In this document: positions 29,042 to 37,390 of the stretch, in pieces
Layout of the letters: every line of letters starts with the position of its first letter
How positions within the stretch are numbered: the stretch's first letter is position 1
Source of the DNA: Micromonospora phaseoli
GTDB lineage: Bacteria; Actinomycetota; Actinomycetes; Mycobacteriales; Micromonosporaceae
Assembly (NCBI RefSeq): GCF_900109115.1
Contig: NZ_FNYV01000001.1
Location: 757,003 to 821,002, forward strand
DNA length: 64,000 nt
Direction of reading: 5' to 3'
Notes under the pieces: model-generated
The model's database searches: none
Told to the model about the DNA's origin: nothing
The model's input: only the letters and a program-made list of their open reading frames with translations
Translations under genes and position numbers: made by a program

Positions 29042-29905
29042 ATGCCGGAAACCCTGGCGGCCAGGCAGGTCAACATCGGTGACGCCGCGGCCGACATGTG
29101 GAGGTCGGTGCTGCTGTTCGTGCCGCGGGCCATCGCGTTCATCGCGATCCTGGTGGTCGGATGGCTCATCGCCCGAGCCGTACTCAAGATCGTGGACGCG
29201 GCCCTGGAACGGGTGGGGTTCGACCGTGCGGTCGAACGGGGTGGTATCAAGCGTGCGCTGGAACGGACGAAGTACGACGCCAGCGACATCCTGGCGAAAC
29301 TGGCCTACTACGCCGTGCTGCTGTTCACGCTGCAGTTCGCCTTCGGCGTCTGGGGCCCCAACGCGATCAGCGATCTCATCGCGGGCGTGGTGGCGTGGCT
29401 GCCGCGGGCGTTCGTCGCGATCGTGATCGTGGTGGTGGCGGCCGCCATCGCCAACGCGGTCCGGGACCTTGTCACGGGTGCGCTCGGCGGGTTGTCGTAC
29501 GGCCGGGTGCTCGCCAACGTGGCAGCGGTCTTCGTGATCGCGCTGGGTGTGATCGCGGCGCTCAACCAGGTTGGTATCGCGACCACCGTCACGCAGCCCG
29601 TGCTGATCGCGGTCCTCGCCACGGTGGCCGGCATCCTGATCGTCGGCGTCGGTGGCGGTCTGGTGCGGCCGATGCAGAGCCGATGGGAGGGCTGGCTCAA
29701 CCGGGCCGCTGAGGAGTCGCGGTTCATCCGCGATCAGCGGCAAGGGGCCGAGGCCGGTCGCGGCGACACGCAGCGACAGATGGCCGACCGCACGGGCGCC
29801 GAGCGTACCCAGGCGATGCGGGGACAGGAGTCCTCGATGTCCGGGGGACGGGGCACCTACCAGTCCGGGAATGCCGGCGACGAGACCCAGCAGTTCCGCC
29901 CGTAG
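29042..29905 (+). CDS. Mechanosensitive-channel-like membrane protein (TM helix repeat)
   Basis: A 287-residue protein with conserved TM_helix (PF05552-like) repeats and no MscS beta-domain. Four to five helices are predicted, e.g. ILVVGWLIARAVLKIVDAAL, VAWLPRAFVAIVIVVVAAAI and VFVIALGVIAALNQVGIAT. The last 70 residues are hydrophilic, Gln/Arg/Gly-rich and disordered. AGGAGGG lies before the ATG. Such proteins often belong to osmotic/envelope stress sets, fitting the neighbours. GCGT-N15-GGGTAA upstream (28982-29006) resembles a SigB-family promoter. A hairpin follows at 29946. Confidence 0.78.
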   Translation: MPETLAARQVNIGDAAADMWRSVLLFVPRAIAFIAILVVGWLIARAVLKIVDAALERVGFDRAVERGGIKRALERTKYDASDILAKLAYYAVLLFTLQFAFGVWGPNAISDLIAGVVAWLPRAFVAIVIVVVAAAIANAVRDLVTGALGGLSYGRVLANVAAVFVIALGVIAALNQVGIATTVTQPVLIAVLATVAGILIVGVGGGLVRPMQSRWEGWLNRAAEESRFIRDQRQGAEAGRGDTQRQMADRTGAERTQAMRGQESSMSGGRGTYQSGNAGDETQQFRP

Positions 29906-29945
29906 TGGGCGATCGCGTCGCCGGGGAAATGAATCGCTGCGAAAA

Positions 29946-29978
29946 GGACGGGTGTCCGCCGATTGGCGGCACCCGTCC
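29946..29978. terminator. Bidirectional hairpin
   Basis: GGACGGGTG-(T)-CCGCC pairs with GGCGG-CACCCGTCC around the loop GATT with one bulged T. It lies between the convergent membrane-protein gene and the next minus-strand gene. Confidence 0.75.
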
Positions 29979-29982
29979 CGCG

Positions 29983-30357
29983 TCACAGCGGGGGCAGCTG
30001 CGCGGCCGGCGTATCGAGCACGGTGGTCAGGGCGCAGACGCTCAGCAGGCGCAGCAGCACCCAGTCGGCCTCCGCCCAGTCGATCGGCCCGGAGGGGGCC
30101 TGCCAGCCGTGTTCACCGGCCGCGGAACGGACCCCCTCGGAGTAGCCGGCGAGAGCCGCCGCGGACAACGGTCGCCGGTCACCGTGCAGGCTGTCCCGTA
30201 CCGCGGCGGCGTGCTGGTCGACCGCGGCGAGCAGACCCGGCAGGGAGTTGGCGGCGGCCATCCCGTCCAACCCCACGGCATTGGCGAGCGCGACCAGGCG
30301 CGACCGCGCCGAGTCGACGGCGGTGGGGGCGGTAACCCGATTCGACGGCACGCGCAT
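29983..30357 (-). CDS. Hypothetical protein, possibly DUF6401-like
   Basis: A 124-residue helical protein without signal peptide or membrane helix. Features are VDSARSRLVALANAVGLDGM, SLPGLLAAVDQHAAAVRDSL and ADWVLLRLLSVCALTTVLDT. It resembles Micromonosporaceae proteins of the DUF6401 group (attributed from memory, unverified). ATG 30357 has a poor ribosome-binding site; the frame is open to 30486. Function unknown. Confidence 0.6.
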   Translation of the reverse strand: MRVPSNRVTAPTAVDSARSRLVALANAVGLDGMAAANSLPGLLAAVDQHAAAVRDSLHGDRRPLSAAALAGYSEGVRSAAGEHGWQAPSGPIDWAEADWVLLRLLSVCALTTVLDTPAAQLPPL

Positions 30358-30518
30358 GGGGAACGAATCTAGCCAACCCGTACCGGCCGTGGCCTCGGCC
30401 GCTCGGTTGGTCGCGGCATCCTCCACCGGTCTCCGACCGTGGCCGCGAGGACCGAACCGGGCGTCCGGCCGGCGCGGTGACCGCACACCCCGGCATGAAC
30501 GACATCAGGGAGGCACGA

Positions 30519-30947
30519 ATGGAGACCGGACCCGACGAGGGGCACCGGCGGCCGGCCGGAGTGACCGACGACACGGTGGCGGCTCTCGGCAAGCTCAGCG
30601 AGGCCCTCGAGTGCGTGGAACGCGCCCGCGGCCACCTCTACTCGCTGCACCAGCTCATCGGCCACGCCGACCTGATGCTCGACGACGCCGTCCGGATGTT
30701 CCGCGACGCCGGGCACCCCGCGATCGCCGATCGGATCGCCGACGAACTGGTGGGCCGCAACGTGATCGCCGGCCGGTGGACGTTCCAGATCGTCGAGGAC
30801 TTCGACGACGGCTACCACGCACTGTTCCGCGAGCTGGACCGATCGGCGCGTGAGAAGTTGGTGGGCGGCCGGCGGCACCTCTTCGAGGCGGAGATGAAGG
30901 AACGCCGCCGGACCCGGGGCCGGCCTGGCCACGAGGCCCGCCCGTGA
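30519..30947 (+). CDS. Hypothetical soluble actinobacterial protein
   Basis: A 142-residue protein predicted to be all helical: TVAALGKLSEALECVERARG, LYSLHQLIGHADLMLDDAVR, then AIADRIADELVGRNVIAGRW and FQIVEDFDDGYHALFREL, ending in a highly basic tail. ATG 30519 has an excellent ribosome-binding site (AGGGAGG), better than the ATG at 30495. Its family is unknown to me. It lies among stress-type genes and converges with a small membrane gene. Confidence 0.65.
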   Translation: METGPDEGHRRPAGVTDDTVAALGKLSEALECVERARGHLYSLHQLIGHADLMLDDAVRMFRDAGHPAIADRIADELVGRNVIAGRWTFQIVEDFDDGYHALFRELDRSAREKLVGGRRHLFEAEMKERRRTRGRPGHEARP

Positions 30948-30957
30948 CCAGCGGAGG

Positions 30958-31170
30958 TCAGTCCGAGGTGCTGGCGTCCGCCGGACGGCGACGGACGGCG
31001 TCATCGGCGATGATCACGGTCGCCACCATCACCGCGACGCAGAGGCTGAACAGCCAGGAGCTGTCTTCGACCAGCTTGGCGGAGACTGGTGCCTGGACGG
31101 CGGCGAGGAGAAAGCCGATCCATGCCAGGCGGCGCTGACGCGTGGTGAGGAAGCTGGACCCTTGATGCAT
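30958..31170 (-). CDS. Small two-helix membrane protein
   Basis: A 70-residue protein with two hydrophobic helices (RLAWIGFLLAAVQAPVSAKL and SSWLFSLCVAVMVATVIIAD) and a basic, polar C-terminus. No family recognised. The ribosome-binding site is weak; a GTG at 31191 is an alternative. Third codon positions are GC-rich. Confidence 0.5.
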   Translation of the reverse strand: MHQGSSFLTTRQRRLAWIGFLLAAVQAPVSAKLVEDSSWLFSLCVAVMVATVIIADDAVRRRPADASTSD

Positions 31171-31250
31171 TCCAAAAGTCTTGCGCGCCACGCCGCCATT
31201 GCCGTCACCCGAACGGCCGATTCTGCCTGAGCTGTCCGTTTCCTTGCTCC

Positions 31251-31508
31251 TCAGAGAGTGTCCGGGCCGGTACGGCCGGTGGTGGAGGGGCGGTAGGCGC
31301 GGTCGGGGTCGGTGGGTTCGCGGCCGGTGCCGGGGACCTTGCCGCCACGGTCGGCCGCCTCGGGGCCGTGCCCGAAGGCGGCCTCCTCGCCGGCGTCGTT
31401 GGCGGTCACGTCGTCGGCCTGCCCGTCGAGCGTGTTCCGGGCCACCGCCCGGTCCAACTCCTCCAGCGGGAGCCGCTCCTCGTCGCGCCACACCCTGTCG
31501 TCGGTCAT
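31251..31508 (-). CDS. Small acidic hydrophilic protein of unknown function
   Basis: An 85-residue, low-complexity, acidic protein (MTDDRVWRDEERLPLEELDR at the start; Gly/Pro/Asp-rich end). No membrane segment or known domain. It resembles small disordered stress proteins that often occur in such clusters. The start lacks a strong ribosome-binding site, so the call is moderate. Confidence 0.5.
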   Translation of the reverse strand: MTDDRVWRDEERLPLEELDRAVARNTLDGQADDVTANDAGEEAAFGHGPEAADRGGKVPGTGREPTDPDRAYRPSTTGRTGPDTL

Positions 31509-31568
31509 GTCATCGCGGTACCCCGACCTGACCGCCGCAAACGACACGCGACCAGCCGGTGGACGCGG

Positions 31569-31599
31569 CGACGGCCGCCGGTCGTGCCGGCGGCCGTCG
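31569..31599 (-). terminator. 13-bp terminator hairpin after the SRPBCC gene
   Basis: CGACGGCCGCCGG (31569-31581) and CCGGCGGCCGTCG (31587-31599) pair perfectly around TCGTG. It lies 19 bases beyond the SRPBCC stop on the minus strand. Confidence 0.8.
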
Positions 31600-31617
31600 A
31601 CAGTCAGGGGTGGGCGA

Positions 31618-32079
31618 TCAGGGCTGCGGCCGATCGACCGCGCCCCGCCAGGCACCGGTCTCCTGGCCGCGCCGCTCGATGAACGTCTTGAACCGCTGGA
31701 GGTCACCCTTTGCCCGGCGGTCGACCACGCCGAGCTTGTCGCCGGCCTTCTCGATCACACCGTGCGGGTCGAATTCGAGCTGGAGACTGACCCGGCTGCT
31801 CGCCTCGTCGAGGCGGTGGAAGGTGACCACACCGGCGTGCTGGGTGCCGCCGGTCGAGCGCCAGGCCACCCGCTCGTCGGGCAGCTGCTCGGTGATCTCG
31901 GCGTCGAACTCCCGCTTCACCCCGGCGATCTCGACGGTCCAGTGGGTCATCGTCTCGGAGAGCTGGCGAACCTCCTCCACGCCCTCCATGAACTGGGGGA
32001 ACTCCTCGAACTGGGTCCACTGGTCGTATGCCGTACGTACCGGGACGGCCACGTCGACATGTTCGGTAACGCCACTCAT
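31618..32079 (-). CDS. SRPBCC (START/cyclase-dehydrase) family protein
   Basis: A 153-residue SRPBCC protein: VTEHVDVAVPVRTAYDQWTQ followed by FEEFPQFMEGVEEVRQLSET, then VAWRSTGGTQHAGVVTFHRL and an amphipathic final helix. These match the coenzyme-Q-binding/polyketide-cyclase-like group. Members bind a hydrophobic ligand; many in actinobacteria are of unknown role. GGAAGG precedes the ATG. A second SRPBCC protein lies at 38247-38693. It follows the DUF2795 gene in the same orientation, with a small hairpin between them. Confidence 0.82.
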   Translation of the reverse strand: MSGVTEHVDVAVPVRTAYDQWTQFEEFPQFMEGVEEVRQLSETMTHWTVEIAGVKREFDAEITEQLPDERVAWRSTGGTQHAGVVTFHRLDEASSRVSLQLEFDPHGVIEKAGDKLGVVDRRAKGDLQRFKTFIERRGQETGAWRGAVDRPQP

Positions 32080-32107
32080 CATTATCCTTCCCTGCGCCGG
32101 CGAGCGC

Positions 32108-32128
32108 GGCAGGCCGAGAGGGCCTGCC
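32108..32128 (-). terminator. Small hairpin after the DUF2795 gene
   Basis: GGCAGGCC (32108-32115) and GGCCTGCC (32121-32128) pair around GAGAG, immediately downstream of the DUF2795 stop. It may attenuate rather than stop transcription into the SRPBCC gene. Confidence 0.55.
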
Positions 32129-32545
32129 TCACCAGCGCGTTGTCTCGTTGGTGTGGCCGAGGGCCGCCCACACCTCGGACACCGTCTGGTACCGGGTGTC
32201 CTCCGGCAGGCGCTCCAACTCGGCCAACACGTCGTCCGGGGCCTCGTTGGCCCGGGCGTTCGCGAGCAGTGCGGCCCGGTCACCCGGCAGGGCGCTCATG
32301 GTGATGAACCGTCCGAGCCGGCTGCGCGCCTCGACGTCCTCGGAGGTCATGCCCTGGGGAGTGCCGCTACGCGTGTCGCCGGCCGGAGCGGTGGTCACCT
32401 CCGGCTGGTCCTCTCCCGCGGGCTCCGGGACCCGGAACTCGTCGACTCGCGAGCCACCGGTACCCGGCCCCTGCACGAGGCCGTTGACCTCCTGGCTCAT
32501 CTGATCGTCGACTCTCGGTGCGTGCTTGCTGCTGCCGCGTTCCAT
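32129..32545 (-). CDS. DUF2795 protein
   Basis: A 138-residue protein. The first 75 residues are polar and disordered. The C-terminal domain (about residues 80-135), with LGRFITMSALPGDRAALLAN and ARANEAPDDVLAELERLPED plus TVSEVWAALG, matches DUF2795, a small helical domain common in stress-linked actinobacterial proteins. Start choice (32545 or 32500) is uncertain because neither has a strong ribosome-binding site. Confidence 0.78.
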   Translation of the reverse strand: MERGSSKHAPRVDDQMSQEVNGLVQGPGTGGSRVDEFRVPEPAGEDQPEVTTAPAGDTRSGTPQGMTSEDVEARSRLGRFITMSALPGDRAALLANARANEAPDDVLAELERLPEDTRYQTVSEVWAALGHTNETTRW

Positions 32546-32591
32546 GTCTTGTGCGCTACCCGGCACCGCGGGTGGTAAACCAGGCAAGGGG

Positions 32592-33569
32592 TCACGAACC
32601 GGCCGGTGACCGTGGTGGCAGGACGGGCTCGTCGGTGTCCTCCGCCCCCGACTGGAGCACCCGGCCGCGCTGGAGTTCGGCGTTGATCTGGACGCCGAGC
32701 ATGAGCGCGGAATTGGACAGGTAGAGCCAGACCAGGAAGGCGATCACCGCGCCGAGGCTGCCGTACGTCGCGTCGTACGAGCCGAAGTTCGCCACGTACA
32801 GCCCGAAGCCGAACGAACCGAGTGCCCAGGCGACCAGAGCCACCGCTCCGCCGGGGGTGAGCCAGCGGAACCGCGGCTGGCGGACGTTCGGCGCCGCCCA
32901 GAACAACAGGGAGATCAGCAGCAGCGCCATCAGCGCCAGCGCCGGCCACTTGGCCACGGCCCACCCGGTACGCGCCGCGTCGCCGGCTCCCACCAGGTCA
33001 CCGACCGCGTCGGCGACCGGCCCGCTGACGATCAGGCCGGCGGCGACGGTGGCGAGCAGCACCAGCGACAGCGCCGCGAGGCCGATCTGCGTCGGGCGCA
33101 GCTTCCACACGGGCCGTCCCTCGGCCACCCCGTAGATCGTGTTCGAGGCCCGGGTGAACGACGCGATGAAGTTCGAGGCCGACCAGAGGGCACCGAGCAG
33201 ACCGAAGCTGAGCAGCACCCCGGCCGAGCTGTTCTGGTCCACCACCGCCCGGACCACGCCGGCGAAGCCCTCGTCGGCCACCACCGAGCCGGCACCGATG
33301 TCCCGAGCCAGGTCGAGCACCGTGTCGACGGTGCGTTCACCGTCGGACACCAGGCCCACCAGGGCGACCACCACGACGGTGGAGGGGAAGAGCGCCAGCA
33401 CCCCGTAGTAGGTGAGCGCGGCGGCCCAGTCCGTGCAGTTGTCCCGCAGGTAGTTGCGTCCGCTGCGGACCAGCACGCCGCGCCAGGTCGGCCAGTGCAG
33501 CTGGCGGATCCCCGGCAACGGTGGCAGCGGTGGGTCGGTGGGCGGAGCGTCCGGGTTCGTCGTCGTCAT
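32592..33569 (-). CDS. YihY/BrkB family membrane protein
   Basis: A 325-residue protein with six predicted helices of the YihY/BrkB (formerly RbnN) family. NCTDWAAALTYYGVLALFPS is the family's signature region, followed by LLGALWSASNFIASFTRASN, a central RPTQIGLAALSLVLLATVAA helix and GSLGAVIAFLVWLYLSNSAL near the end. Its function is unclear: once named ribonuclease BN in error. ATG 33569 follows GGGAG. It is divergent from chaB. Confidence 0.88.
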   Translation of the reverse strand: MTTTNPDAPPTDPPLPPLPGIRQLHWPTWRGVLVRSGRNYLRDNCTDWAAALTYYGVLALFPSTVVVVALVGLVSDGERTVDTVLDLARDIGAGSVVADEGFAGVVRAVVDQNSSAGVLLSFGLLGALWSASNFIASFTRASNTIYGVAEGRPVWKLRPTQIGLAALSLVLLATVAAGLIVSGPVADAVGDLVGAGDAARTGWAVAKWPALALMALLLISLLFWAAPNVRQPRFRWLTPGGAVALVAWALGSFGFGLYVANFGSYDATYGSLGAVIAFLVWLYLSNSALMLGVQINAELQRGRVLQSGAEDTDEPVLPPRSPAGS

Positions 33570-33732
33570 CACGCTCCCTCATTCGCGGCCAGGCGGGCAC
33601 GGCGTGTCATGGCACGGCGTGTCGATGGCCCGGCCGGTACCCCGCCCCGCGAAGCGGCAAACCGGCCGGGGTTTGGCGGCGATCTGCGGGGGCACGCAAG
33701 GTGGAATCGCTCGCACACGGAGGAGGTTCGAG

Positions 33733-34134
33733 ATGCCCGGGCGCGAGGTACTGCCCAGCACGCTGCGGCGCTCCCCGGACAAGGCCCAGCGCACCTGGGA
33801 GAAGACACACGATTCCGCGGTCGAGACCTACGGCGAGGGCGAGCGGGCGCACCGCGTCGCGTTCGCCGCCGTCAAGCACGAGTTCGAGAAGGTGGGCGAC
33901 CACTGGGAGCCGAAGGGCCGTCGAGGTCCCAGCGACCAGCAGGCCGCGGGCGGTGGTCCGGCCCGACGGGCACCGACCGCCGGCGGGGTGGACGCCAACG
34001 CCCCCAAGGAACACCTGATGGGGGTGGCCCGGAAGCTGGACGTGCCGGGACGGTCGAGCATGACAAAGCCGGAACTGGTCAAGGCCATCCAGAAGGCCAA
34101 CGACCGGCAGACCCGCAAGGCCCGCGGCGACTGA
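33733..34134 (+). CDS. ChaB-like protein with Rho-N/SAP-type C-terminal domain
   Basis: A 133-residue protein. ChaB domain (about residues 5-60): LPSTLRRSPDKAQRTWEKTH and DSAVETYGEGERAHRVAFAA, then VKHEFEKVGDHWEPKGRRG. After a spacer, the C-terminus (about 90-125: LMGVARKLDVPGRSSMTKPE) resembles the Rho N-terminal domain, a nucleic-acid-binding helical fold. ChaB was first tied to cation transport control, but actinobacterial copies are usually stress-linked. AGGAGG precedes the ATG. A strong hairpin follows. Confidence 0.85.
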   Translation: MPGREVLPSTLRRSPDKAQRTWEKTHDSAVETYGEGERAHRVAFAAVKHEFEKVGDHWEPKGRRGPSDQQAAGGGPARRAPTAGGVDANAPKEHLMGVARKLDVPGRSSMTKPELVKAIQKANDRQTRKARGD

Positions 34135-34144
34135 GATCGCCGGC

Positions 34145-34189
34145 CCGGGCGGCCCGGTCCCGGTTGTACCCGGGGCCGGTGCCGCCCGG
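34145..34189. terminator. Bidirectional GC-rich hairpin
   Basis: CCGGGCGGC (34145-34153) pairs with GCCGCCCGG (34181-34189), extended by CCGG pairs across a bulged T, a G-T pair and CCCGG/CCGGG to a TTGTAC loop. It separates the convergent ChaB and aldehyde dehydrogenase genes. Confidence 0.75.
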
Positions 34190-34197
34190 TCACGCGC

Positions 34198-35631
34198 TCA
34201 CCAGTGACCGCCGCCCGGCGCCTCGATGTGCACCGCCTTGGTGGCGGTGAACTCGTCGAGCAGCTCCGGTCCGTAGCCGAAGCCCTGACCGCTGGCGCGG
34301 CGCGGATGGGCGGCACCGGCCGGGGCGCCGCCGAAGACCGCGTTCACCTTGACGGTGCCCACCGGCAGCTCCCGCCAGGCCCGCTGGGCGTGGCTCATCG
34401 ACCCGGTCAGCACGGTCGCGGCCAACCCGTACGGCGAGTCGGCCGCGCACCGCAGCGCCTCGGAGAACGAGTCGACCACCACCACCGGGGCGACCGGGCC
34501 GAACGTCTCCTCGCGGATCAGCGCGATGTCGTGGCGGCAGCGGTCGAGCACGGTGGCCGGGTAGAAGGCGCCCGGCCCGTCGGGCAGCACACCGCCGGTC
34601 CGGATCCGCGCCCCGTCGGCCACCGCGGCGGTGACCTGTCCGTGAACCTGGTCGCGGTGCCGCCGGTCGACCAGCGGGCCGAGCTGGGTGTCCGGGTCGC
34701 GTCCCGGGCCGACCCGCAGCGCGGCAGCCCGTTCGACCAGCGCGTCCACGAAGTCCTCGGCGATGTCCCGGTGGGCGTAGATCCGCTCCACCGCGACGCA
34801 GATCTGTCCGGCGTTGGCGAACGCGCCAAGGGCGGCCTGGCCGGCGGCCCAGACCGGGTCGACGTCGGCGTCGACGATCAGCGGGTCGCTGCCGCCGTTC
34901 TCCAGCAGCACCTTCGCGCCGGTGCCGGCGGCAGCGACGGCGATCGCCCGGCCGGTGGCCGTGGATCCGACGTGCGCCACCATGTCCACCTCGGCGGCGG
35001 CGAGCGCCGCGCCGGTCCCGGGACCGCCGGTGAGCAGCGACAGCACGCCCGCCGGCAGGGCGGTGTCGATCGCCCGGGCCAGCAGCCAGCCGGTCGCCGG
35101 AGTGCGCTCACTGGGTTTGTGCAGCACCACGTTTCCGGTGACCAGGGCCGCGCCGAGCAGCCCGCACGACACGGCGACCGGGTCGTTCCACGGGGTGATG
35201 GCGGCGATGACGCCGCGCGGCTGGGGCGTCATGAAGTCGATGGCGGCCGGTGCGCCGTGCAGAGTCCGGCCACCCCGGGCCGGCGCGAGTTCGGCGTACT
35301 GCCGCAGGGTGGCGATGCCGGCCTCGACGCCGCCACGGGCGTCGGCGAGGGGCTTGCCCATCTCGGCGGTGCTGGCGCGAGCCAGGTCGTCAGCGGCCTC
35401 GGCCACCGCGTCCGCGGCCCGGTGCAGCGCGGCGGCCCGCTCCGCCGGAGCGGTCGCGGCCCACTCCGCCGCTACTCCGCGGGCCGCGGCCACCGCCTTG
35501 ACGACCTCGTCGGCCGTCGCGATCGGCGCGCTGGAAACCCGGCTACCGTCGGCCGGGTCGTGCACCACCAGCTCGCCGGCCTCCCCGCCGGCACCCCACA
35601 CTCCACCGATGAGCTGCACAACCGTGTACAT
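34198..35631 (-). CDS. NAD(P)-dependent aldehyde dehydrogenase
   Basis: A 477-residue ALDH-superfamily enzyme with FMTPQPRGVIAAITPWNDPV, the GSTATGRAIA nucleotide loop, ENGGSDPLIVDADVD in place of ELGGK, the catalytic Cys in FANAGQICVAVERI, and EETFGPVAPVV. Substitution of the canonical LGGKS by ENGGSDP places it outside the best-characterised subgroups, so the substrate is unknown. It is not closely similar to the SSADH-type enzyme at 1286. ATG 35631 has a weak ribosome-binding site. It is divergent from the CrtI-like gene. Confidence 0.87.
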   Translation of the reverse strand: MYTVVQLIGGVWGAGGEAGELVVHDPADGSRVSSAPIATADEVVKAVAAARGVAAEWAATAPAERAAALHRAADAVAEAADDLARASTAEMGKPLADARGGVEAGIATLRQYAELAPARGGRTLHGAPAAIDFMTPQPRGVIAAITPWNDPVAVSCGLLGAALVTGNVVLHKPSERTPATGWLLARAIDTALPAGVLSLLTGGPGTGAALAAAEVDMVAHVGSTATGRAIAVAAAGTGAKVLLENGGSDPLIVDADVDPVWAAGQAALGAFANAGQICVAVERIYAHRDIAEDFVDALVERAAALRVGPGRDPDTQLGPLVDRRHRDQVHGQVTAAVADGARIRTGGVLPDGPGAFYPATVLDRCRHDIALIREETFGPVAPVVVVDSFSEALRCAADSPYGLAATVLTGSMSHAQRAWRELPVGTVKVNAVFGGAPAGAAHPRRASGQGFGYGPELLDEFTATKAVHIEAPGGGHW

Positions 35632-35763
35632 GGCGCGCTGGATGCCCCGGCCCACGCCGGGCAAACAGCCTTTCGCCGCCGACTGCGGACTGCCGACCCC
35701 GCTTCGCTGCGGTCCCGTGCTGGCGGGGTGTTTCGTCCGGTTGTCCAGGGGTAGCGTCCTCGG

Positions 35764-37377
35764 ATGATGTCGCCGGGTTCAACTGGTGCCGAGCGGGCCG
35801 ACGCCGTGGTCGTCGGGGCGGGACACAACGGCCTGGTCGCCGCGAATCTGCTGGCTGACGCGGGCTGGGACGTGCTGGTGCTGGAGGCCACGGCAGTCCC
35901 GGGTGGGGCGGTGCGCTCGGCCGAGGTGACCGCGCCCGGCTATCTCAGCGACCTCTACAGCTCCTTCTACCCGCTCGGCTACGCCTCGCCGGTGCTGCGC
36001 GGGCTGGACCTGGCGCGCTACGGGCTCACCTGGCGGCACGCCCCGGACGTGCTGGCGCACCTGTTCCCCGACGACCGGGCCGCGGTGCTCAACCGGAATC
36101 CGGAGATCACCGCGGCCTCGCTGGAGACCTTCGCGCCCGGCGACGGTGACCGGTGGCTGGCCGCGTACCAGGAGTGGCGGCAGGTCGCCGATCCGATGCT
36201 GGAGCTGATCACCACTCCGTTTCCGCCGGTACGCGGCGGCGTGAGCCTGCTGGGGCGGCTGCGCGTCGGTGGCACGCTGCGGCTGGCCCGGCGGCTGGTG
36301 CTGCCGGTACGCCGGCTCGGCGAGGAGCTGTTCACCGGCGCCGGCGGGCCGGCGCTGCTGGCCGGTTGCGCCCTGCACACCGACCTGTCCACCGAGGACG
36401 CCGGCTCCGGTGTGTACGCCTGGCTGCTGGCGATGCTGGGTCAGCAGATCGGTTGGCCGGTGCCGGCGGGTGGGGCGCAGAAGATCACCGACGCGCTGGT
36501 GGCCAGGCTCACCGATCGGGGCGGCCGGATCCTCTACGGCGCCCGGGTGGACCGGGTGCTCATCGCCCGGGGCCGTGCGGTCGGGGTACGCACCGACGGC
36601 GGTGCCCTGTGGCGAGCCCGCCGTGCCGTGCTCGCCGACGTGCCCGCACCCGCGCTCTACCTGGACCTGGTCGGCGCGGCCGCGTTGCCGCCCCGACTGG
36701 TGGCGGATCTGGAGCACTTCCGCTGGGACGGCTCGACGCTGAAAGTGGACTGGGCGCTGTCCGCGCCGATGCCCTGGAGCAACCGTCAACTGGCCACCGT
36801 CGGCACGATCCACCTGGGCGCGGATCTCGGCGGGCTCACCGGCTACGCCGCCACGCTGGCCCGGGGTGAGCTGCCGACCGACCCGTTTCTGCTGGTGGGG
36901 CAGATGTCGGTGGCCGATCCGAGTCATTCACCACCGGGCACCGAGTCCCTATGGTCGTACACCCACCTGCCGTTTCGGCAGCACTGGCGAGCTGAGGACA
37001 TCATCGCCCACGTGGAGCGGATGGAGACGGTGCTGGAGTCCGCCGCGCCCGGGTTCCGCGGGCTCGTGCTCGGCCGGCACGTGGCCGGGCCGGCCGACCT
37101 GGAGGAGGCCAACCCGAGCCTGGTCGGTGGTGCGATCGGCGGCGGCACCGCCGCCCCCTACCAGCAGCTCTTCCTGCGGCCGATCCCCGGCCTGGGCCGC
37201 GCCGACACCCCGGTGGACCGGCTCTTCCTGGCCAGTTCGTCGGCGCACCCGGGGGGCGGGGTGCACGGCGCACCGGGCGCGAACGCCGCCCGGGCCGCCC
37301 TGGCCCGCGACCGGGCCCTGACCGGCGGGGCCTACCACCGGGCCGTGGCCACCGCGCACCGGGCCATCTACCGCTGA
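35764..37377 (+). CDS. CrtI-like FAD-dependent oxidoreductase
   Basis: A 537-residue phytoene-desaturase-family flavoprotein. The N-terminal ADAVVVGAGHNGLVAANLLA plus DVLVLEATAVPGGAVRSAEV give the FAD-binding beta-alpha-beta and GG motif. The body contains LYSSFYPLGYASPVLRGLDL and LAMLGQQIGWPVPAGGAQKI, and the end LASSSAHPGGGVHGAPGANA (FAD-binding). These are retinal-saturase/CrtI-related proteins widespread in actinobacteria that usually do not make carotenoids; no phytoene synthase is nearby. ATG 35764 and 35767 are both possible starts. It converges with the GT2 gene. Confidence 0.87.
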   Translation: MMSPGSTGAERADAVVVGAGHNGLVAANLLADAGWDVLVLEATAVPGGAVRSAEVTAPGYLSDLYSSFYPLGYASPVLRGLDLARYGLTWRHAPDVLAHLFPDDRAAVLNRNPEITAASLETFAPGDGDRWLAAYQEWRQVADPMLELITTPFPPVRGGVSLLGRLRVGGTLRLARRLVLPVRRLGEELFTGAGGPALLAGCALHTDLSTEDAGSGVYAWLLAMLGQQIGWPVPAGGAQKITDALVARLTDRGGRILYGARVDRVLIARGRAVGVRTDGGALWRARRAVLADVPAPALYLDLVGAAALPPRLVADLEHFRWDGSTLKVDWALSAPMPWSNRQLATVGTIHLGADLGGLTGYAATLARGELPTDPFLLVGQMSVADPSHSPPGTESLWSYTHLPFRQHWRAEDIIAHVERMETVLESAAPGFRGLVLGRHVAGPADLEEANPSLVGGAIGGGTAAPYQQLFLRPIPGLGRADTPVDRLFLASSSAHPGGGVHGAPGANAARAALARDRALTGGAYHRAVATAHRAIYR

Positions 37378-37390
37378 ACTGGACACCGCA

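Noticed and set aside
35764..37377. Carotenoid biosynthesis locus
   Set aside because: The CrtI-like protein stands alone without phytoene synthase or cyclase genes.
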